Positions 14,864-19,165 of a stretch of 19,165 nucleotides of DNA are shown piece after piece. The DNA lies in NCBI GenBank assembly GCA_021781255.1, contig JAJXXG010000367.1, positions 1-19,165 on the forward strand, read 5' to 3'. Position 1 is the first letter of the stretch; each line of letters opens with the position of its first letter. The translations under genes and the position numbers were made by a program. The notes under the pieces are model-generated. The model saw only the letters and a list, made by a program, of their open reading frames with translations, did not search any database and had not been told where the DNA came from. Source of the DNA: Acidobacteriota bacterium (GTDB taxonomy: Bacteria; Acidobacteriota; Terriglobia; Terriglobales; Acidobacteriaceae).

Positions 14864-16549
14864 ATGACGCGTTTTCCGATTGCGCTTTTTATTTTTTCAC
14901 TGCTGGCAGTGCCGGCGGCGCAGGCGCAGACGCCCGCTGCGGCGCAAGGCGCACAGACCGCGGCACAGAGTAGTGCTGCTCCCCAGTCTTCGCCGATCTT
15001 GTTTGAGGATGCGAGCGACAAGGCGCACATTGATTTTGTGCACAGCTTTGGATCAGCCAAGCTGGGGTCGCTGCTGGAGGGAACCGGAGCGGGCTGCGTG
15101 TGGTTCGACTACAACAACGACGGTAAGCCTGACCTGTATGTAGTAAATGGCCGTCCGCTGGATGACTCGATGCATCCGTATCCGCTGAAGGAGAAGCCGG
15201 ATCCGCTGCCGCATAACCACTTGTACCGCAATGACGGCAATGGGCACTTTACGGATGTGACCGAGCAGGCAGGGCTTGCTCCCGACCTCTACAGCATGGC
15301 GGTTACGGCAGCGGATTACGACAACGATGGGAATGTGGATCTGCTGGTAACCGGATATGGGCGAGTGATTCTTTATCACAATGACGGCAACGGGCACTTT
15401 ACGGATGTGACCGAGAAGGCCGGCATCAAGGTGGATGGCTGGTCGATCAGTTCGACATGGCTGGACTATGACAAGGATGGCTGCGTGGATCTTTTTGTCG
15501 GCCGCTACGTCAAGTTCGATCCGAAGTATCGTGCGTTTTACGGCGCGGATAACTATCCCGGACCATTGGATTATGAGGGCGAAACGAATCGCCTGTACCA
15601 CAACAACTGTAATGGCACGTTTACCGATGTTACGGACAAGTCCGGCATCGGGGCGTTTATCGGTCGCACGATGGGCGTGACCGCGGCGGACTTTGACGGC
15701 GATGGATGGGATGACATCTACGTTGCCAATGACCGGACGGAGAACTTTCTCTTCCACAACAAACACGACGGCACGTTTGAAGAGATTGGCAACGATTCCG
15801 GGACTGCGTTTGGGCAGAATGGCGAGTCGACCTCTGCGATGGGCCCGGTGTTCGCTGACCTAGAAGGCAAGGGACGACTGGACCTTTGGGTGACGGATGG
15901 CCGCTACAACCGCATGCTCAGCAATACCGGCAAGCTGACCTTTGACGATATTGGCGCGACCAATGGTGTGTCGCAGGGGAACGCGCAGTATGTGAGCTGG
16001 GGATCGGGCATCTACGACTACGACAACGATGGCCAACTGGACATACTGATCTTCCATGGCGGCCTGATCCATCTGATTCCCCAGGAGCATACGCTGTATC
16101 GCGGACTGGGCAACGGGCGTTATGAAGACATCTCGCGCGAGGCGGGGGCGGTGCTGAGCAAGCGCACCGTGGCTCGCGGAGCGTGCTTTGGCGACTACGA
16201 CAACGATGGCAAGGTGGACGCGTTCCTTGTGAACCTGGGCGCGCGGGGCACGCTGGTGCACAACATCTCAAAGAACACCGGCCACTGGGTCGAGATCAAG
16301 CTGAAGGGAACCAAGAGCAACCGCGACGGCATTGGCGCGCGCGTTGAGGTATACGCAGGCGGCAAGCGTTACATGCAGGAGCGCGTGGCGGAGTCAGGGT
16401 ATCTGTCGCAGAACGACGATCGCCTGCACTACGGCCTGGGTACGACGACCGAGGTGGACAAGATTATTGTGCATTGGCCAAGCGGGCGCGAACAGGCGGT
16501 CGAAAAGCAGGGAGTCGATCGCGTGCTGACGGTGGAGGAGCCTCGATGA
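14864..16549 (+). CDS. Exported CRTAC1-like FG-GAP (VCBS) / ASPIC-UnbV protein
   Basis: A protein of 561 aa with a clean signal peptide (RFPIALFIFSLLAVPAAQA, cleavage likely after AQA near residue 22), then a low-complexity Ala/Gln linker. FG-GAP blades follow with calcium-type loops DYNNDGKPDL (from 82), DYDNDGNVDL, DYDKDGCVDL, DFDGDGWDDI, DYDNDGQLDI and DYDNDGKVDA. The C-terminus (about 473-553) is an ASPIC/UnbV domain: DGIGARVEVYAGGKRYMQE, then LHYGLGTTTEVDKIIVHWPS. It has no haem motif. It probably folds as a calcium-bound propeller outside the cytoplasm, perhaps a partner or scaffold for the two haem proteins encoded on either side. It starts 4 bp after the HzsA-like stop, and its own stop overlaps the next start. 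It shares domains, but not the TPRs, with the large protein at 7417. Confidence 0.92.
   Translation: MTRFPIALFIFSLLAVPAAQAQTPAAAQGAQTAAQSSAAPQSSPILFEDASDKAHIDFVHSFGSAKLGSLLEGTGAGCVWFDYNNDGKPDLYVVNGRPLDDSMHPYPLKEKPDPLPHNHLYRNDGNGHFTDVTEQAGLAPDLYSMAVTAADYDNDGNVDLLVTGYGRVILYHNDGNGHFTDVTEKAGIKVDGWSISSTWLDYDKDGCVDLFVGRYVKFDPKYRAFYGADNYPGPLDYEGETNRLYHNNCNGTFTDVTDKSGIGAFIGRTMGVTAADFDGDGWDDIYVANDRTENFLFHNKHDGTFEEIGNDSGTAFGQNGESTSAMGPVFADLEGKGRLDLWVTDGRYNRMLSNTGKLTFDDIGATNGVSQGNAQYVSWGSGIYDYDNDGQLDILIFHGGLIHLIPQEHTLYRGLGNGRYEDISREAGAVLSKRTVARGACFGDYDNDGKVDAFLVNLGARGTLVHNISKNTGHWVEIKLKGTKSNRDGIGARVEVYAGGKRYMQERVAESGYLSQNDDRLHYGLGTTTEVDKIIVHWPSGREQAVEKQGVDRVLTVEEPR
15229..15420 (+). repeat. Direct repeat of an FG-GAP blade segment
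   Basis: Positions 15229-15270 and 15379-15420 match at 40 of 42 bases, exactly 150 bp (50 codons) apart. They encode NDGNGHFTDVTE followed by QAG or KAG. Such nucleotide identity suggests a recent in-frame blade duplication or gene conversion. Confidence 0.8.
16534..16540 (+). promoter_or_regulatory. Strong ribosome binding site inside the CRTAC1-like gene end
   Basis: GGAGGAG lies 5 nt before the ATG at 16546 and 8 nt before a second ATG at 16549. It rules out the 24-codon upstream extension of the next reading frame and supports coupled translation across the ATGA overlap. Confidence 0.7.
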
Positions 16550-18453
16550 TGCGGCAGACTCAAGTGCGGTTGCGCGCCGGCATTGCGGGTGGGCTGCTCT
16601 CCACGGCAGCGGTCCTGTTTGGCGTGGCGCTGTGGACGGGTGGCCCTGCGCGCGCGGTGATGACCGGGCGGACAGGCGAGGTGCTTACCTACGCGTCCCC
16701 TGAGGAATTGGTGTTGTCGACTGACGGCGCAAAGCTGTTTGTGCTGTGCCAGCAGAGCGATGAGGTGCGGGTGCTGAATGCGGCAACCTACGCGGAGGAG
16801 AAGAAGATTCCGGTGGGGCATCTTCCGCGCGGCTTCTCGCTATCTGTCGACGGCGCGCGGCTGTTTGTGACCAATACGTGGGACGACACGATCTCCGTTA
16901 TCGATACGAAGGCGTTGAGCGTGGTGGCGACGTGGCCGGTGGGCGCAGAGCCGTCCAGCGTGGTGGAGGACCGCGCCGGAAAACATCTGTTTGTTGCAAA
17001 CCGCATCAGCAGCGATGTTGCCGTGTTGAATGCGCAGACAGGGCAGGAAGAGAAGCGGCTCTCTGCCGGGCGCGGCGCCAGTTACATTACGCCGTCGCCG
17101 GATGGGAGCCGTTTGTATGTGACGCATGTGTATCCGAATCCGACTGCGTTCCGCACCGCGCCGGAGTCGGAGGTTACGGTCATCGATGCGGCGCGCGCCG
17201 TGGTTGTCGATCGCATCGCGCTGCGCAGCATTGCCGGCGTATTTCATGTGGCGGTGTCCGCGGATGGCAGGCTGGCGGCGGTTGCGGAGCTGCACCCGAA
17301 GAACCTGGTTCCGCTGGCGCACCTGGAGCATGGCGGAGCCTTTGAAGATACGCTTACGCTCTTCGGCGCTGATGTTGGGCCCAAGCCGGTCGAGGTTCCG
17401 CTGGATGAACTGGAGCGTTATGCGGCGCGACCGTTTGGCGTGACGATTACGCCGGACAAGTCGCGCATGTATGTGACCAGCGGCGGCTCGCAGATGCTGA
17501 CGGTGATTGACGTGCCGCGGCTGCTGCGCTACGCCCACCTGCACCCGCAGCCGTTTGTGTACGATCTCTCCGCGAGCGCCAACTACGTGATTACGCGGGT
17601 TCCGGTTGGGCGCGATCCGCGCGGCGTTCTGCTCTCGCATGACGGCCGCACACTGCTTGTGGCCAACCGGCTGGATGACACGATCAGCGTGATTGACACG
17701 CGGAGCAACAAGGTTGCCAGCACGGTGACGCTGTCGGGGCCGAAACAGATATCCGTGCTGCGGCACGGGGAGCAGACGTTCTATTCGGCGGCGCAGTCGT
17801 TTCAAGGGCAGATTGGATGCGCCAACTGCCATATCGACTCGACCTTTGACGGCTTGAACTGGGATCTGGAGCCGGATGGATTCGGCCGCGGCATTGTGGA
17901 TAACCGCTTGCTGGAGGACGTCAAAGGGACGGATCCCTACAAGTGGAACGGCGGCAACCCGAATCTGCCGACGGAGTGCGGGCCGCGCACGGAGCGGTAT
18001 TTCTGGCGCGCGGAGAACTACGACGATCTGACGCTGGCCGATCTGGTGACCTATATCCGCAGCATGCCGCCGAGGCCGAATCGCTGGAAGCTGCCTGGAT
18101 ACGAACTGACCGCAGCCGAGGAGCGCGGCAAGGAGATCTTTGAGCGCAAGGTGGACAAGTTCGGCAATCCGATTCCGGAGAAGAATCGCTGCGTGTACTG
18201 CCACAGCGGACTGAAGGGGACCAGCCAGAAGTCCTTTGACGTGGGAACCAAGAAGCCGACGGATGACTCGGGGCTGCTGGATACGCCACAACTGACGAAC
18301 ATCGCCCTGACGGCGCCGTATCTGCATGATGGGTCGGCGGCAACGCTGGAAGAGATATGGACGATCTACAACTCCGAAGACAAGCACGGTCGCACGAACG
18401 ATCTAACCAAGGATGAGTTGAACGACCTGATCGAGTATCTGAGGACAAGATGA
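16546..18453 (+). CDS. YVTN beta-propeller fused to a two-haem MauG/CCP-like cytochrome c
   Basis: A protein of 635 aa from the ATG at 16546 (the ATG at 16549 is equally possible). A signal segment (LRAGIAGGLLSTAAVLFGVALW) leads into YVTN-type blades (about 45-400): GARLFVTNTWDDTISVIDTK, GKHLFVANRISSDVAVLN, RMYVTSGGSQMLTVIDV, GRTLLVANRLDDTISVIDTR. Two haem sites follow: CANCH (425-429) and CVYCH (549-553). The tail (TPQLTNIALTAPYLHDGSAATLEEIW) is typical of MauG and bacterial dihaem peroxidases. The expected role is oxidation or peroxide-linked radical chemistry on a protein or small molecule in the periplasm. The fusion equals the beta (seven-bladed propeller) plus gamma (dihaem) subunits of hydrazine synthase, which I recall are fused in Scalindua. 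Both ends of the gene overlap its neighbours by ATGA. Confidence 0.88.
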   Translation: MMRQTQVRLRAGIAGGLLSTAAVLFGVALWTGGPARAVMTGRTGEVLTYASPEELVLSTDGAKLFVLCQQSDEVRVLNAATYAEEKKIPVGHLPRGFSLSVDGARLFVTNTWDDTISVIDTKALSVVATWPVGAEPSSVVEDRAGKHLFVANRISSDVAVLNAQTGQEEKRLSAGRGASYITPSPDGSRLYVTHVYPNPTAFRTAPESEVTVIDAARAVVVDRIALRSIAGVFHVAVSADGRLAAVAELHPKNLVPLAHLEHGGAFEDTLTLFGADVGPKPVEVPLDELERYAARPFGVTITPDKSRMYVTSGGSQMLTVIDVPRLLRYAHLHPQPFVYDLSASANYVITRVPVGRDPRGVLLSHDGRTLLVANRLDDTISVIDTRSNKVASTVTLSGPKQISVLRHGEQTFYSAAQSFQGQIGCANCHIDSTFDGLNWDLEPDGFGRGIVDNRLLEDVKGTDPYKWNGGNPNLPTECGPRTERYFWRAENYDDLTLADLVTYIRSMPPRPNRWKLPGYELTAAEERGKEIFERKVDKFGNPIPEKNRCVYCHSGLKGTSQKSFDVGTKKPTDDSGLLDTPQLTNIALTAPYLHDGSAATLEEIWTIYNSEDKHGRTNDLTKDELNDLIEYLRTR

Positions 18454-19165
18454 TGAAAGTCGCGTGGAAGAAGCAGGCGTGGACGGTGGCGGCATGTTTC
18501 CTTGTGCTTTGTGCGGCGGCCTATGGCGCTGTGCCCAGGATGCCTCACTATCGCTTTGAGAACTTCACCACGGCGAATGGCCTGCCCAACAATCACGTCT
18601 ACTCCGTGCTGGTGGATGGGGACCGCATCTGGGCGGGAACGGACAACGGCCTTGGCCTGTATGAGAATGGCAAATGGAAGACGTTCACTACGAAGGATGG
18701 ACTGGCACATCGGGCGGTGTTGTCGCTGGCGCTGGACAAGCGCACGGGCGATGTGTGGGCCGGGACGATGGGCGGACTGAGCCGCATCTCCGGCGGGCGG
18801 ATCGATACGTTTACGCAACTGAACTCCGGCTTGAGCAACGACGTTGTATACGGCGTTTCCATTGAAGGCGAGAACGTGTGGGTTGCCACGGCCGCCGGGG
18901 GATGCAAGCTGAATATCCGCACCGGCCAGTGGTCATTGTTCAATGAGCGCAACACGCCGATGGTGGAGATCTGGGTGTATGGCGTTTCAGCCACGCCGAC
19001 CAAGGTGTACTACGCGGTGTGGGGCAGCGGCATTCTGGAGTACGACCAGAAGACGAAGGTGTGGGACAAGTACGAAGACCCGGACGGCGAGACGGAGATT
19101 GTGCTCTTCAAGGACCAGGGGCTGATCCACGAGATCACGAGTTCGGTGAGTTTTGTGGACAACGT
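18450..19165 (+). CDS. Exported regulator-propeller (Reg_prop) protein, 3' end outside window
   Basis: The frame is open from the ATG at 18450 to the window edge (238 complete codons). A second ATG at 18453 has GAGGA 7 nt upstream and may be preferred. The start WKKQAWTVAACFLVLCAAAYG is a signal peptide. The mature part has repeats of the two-component regulator propeller kind: NNHVYSVLVDGDRIWAGTDN, then GLYENGKWKTFTTKDGLAH, then LSLALDKRTGDVWAGTMGG and NDVVYGVSIEGENVWVATAA. Such propellers form periplasmic sensor domains of hybrid histidine kinases, or stand alone. Whether a transmembrane segment and kinase follow cannot be seen. The ATG overlaps the dihaem gene stop (ATGA), so it belongs to the redox operon. 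Confidence 0.85.
   Translation, partial: MMKVAWKKQAWTVAACFLVLCAAAYGAVPRMPHYRFENFTTANGLPNNHVYSVLVDGDRIWAGTDNGLGLYENGKWKTFTTKDGLAHRAVLSLALDKRTGDVWAGTMGGLSRISGGRIDTFTQLNSGLSNDVVYGVSIEGENVWVATAAGGCKLNIRTGQWSLFNERNTPMVEIWVYGVSATPTKVYYAVWGSGILEYDQKTKVWDKYEDPDGETEIVLFKDQGLIHEITSSVSFVDN

Noticed and set aside
16474..16545. 24-codon upstream extension of the YVTN-dihaem gene
   Set aside because: It lies inside the CRTAC1-like gene end, is Arg/Gly-rich, and the GGAGGAG site points to 16546 or 16549.
16840..18387. 515-codon minus-strand open frame
   Set aside because: Antisense to the YVTN-dihaem gene; Arg/His-rich translation typical of a shadow frame.
13447..18453. Calling the operon a true hydrazine synthase, hence anammox metabolism
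   Set aside because: The alpha-like chain is much shorter and lacks one haem domain, no hydrazine dehydrogenase or other anammox genes are visible, and HzsA-related proteins occur outside anammox bacteria.

Overview
The window looks like a chromosomal segment of an acidobacterium of the class Terriglobia (Acidobacteriaceae type). This is inferred from high-GC codon use, abundant secreted FG-GAP/ASPIC and TPR proteins, an HzsA-related haem protein, and densely packed genes. No phage, transposon, CRISPR, tRNA or rRNA signal was seen.

Left part (1-3537). A 5'-truncated secreted GH18 glycosidase (+) ends 15 bp from a convergent Gfo/Idh/MocA oxidoreductase (-). That gene lies downstream of dapD (-), the succinylase-route enzyme for lysine and meso-diaminopimelate. 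A small unrecognised protein (-, about 112 aa) follows, then about 355 bp with no supportable gene.

Middle left (3894-7305, minus strand). Three genes are joined by ATGA stop/start overlaps: a soluble UDP-sugar 4,6-dehydratase of the CapD/PglF/PseB type, a NeuC/LegG-type hydrolysing UDP-sugar 2-epimerase, and a DegT/DnrJ/EryC1 PLP aminotransferase. Together they fit part of a UDP-linked nonulosonate (legionaminate-like) or bacillosamine-type pathway for surface glycans. The acetyltransferase, synthase and CMP-transferase are not in the window. The dehydratase starts at GTG, contains no internal methionine, and has Leu where its family carries the catalytic Tyr or Met.

Middle right (7417-12383, plus strand). 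A very large exported protein (TPR, then FG-GAP repeats, then ASPIC/UnbV, then a C-terminal region of about 450 aa) is followed by an amidase-signature hydrolase.

Right part (12384-19165, plus strand). This is the most interesting section. An intergenic region with a perfect CRP-type dyad (TGTGA-N6-TCACA) precedes five very tightly packed genes: a type I-beta DAHP synthase; an HzsA-related propeller with one CxxCH haem site; a CRTAC1-like FG-GAP/ASPIC protein; a YVTN propeller fused to a two-haem MauG/CCP-like cytochrome; and a periplasmic regulator-propeller protein cut by the window end. Three junctions are ATGA overlaps and the fourth is a 4-bp gap. The haem proteins match the domain inventory of hydrazine synthase (alpha-like, and beta plus gamma fused) but the alpha-like protein lacks the second haem domain. 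I read this as an exported multi-haem redox system related to, but probably distinct from, hydrazine synthase, possibly under CRP/FNR-family control and linked to an aromatic-pathway entry enzyme.
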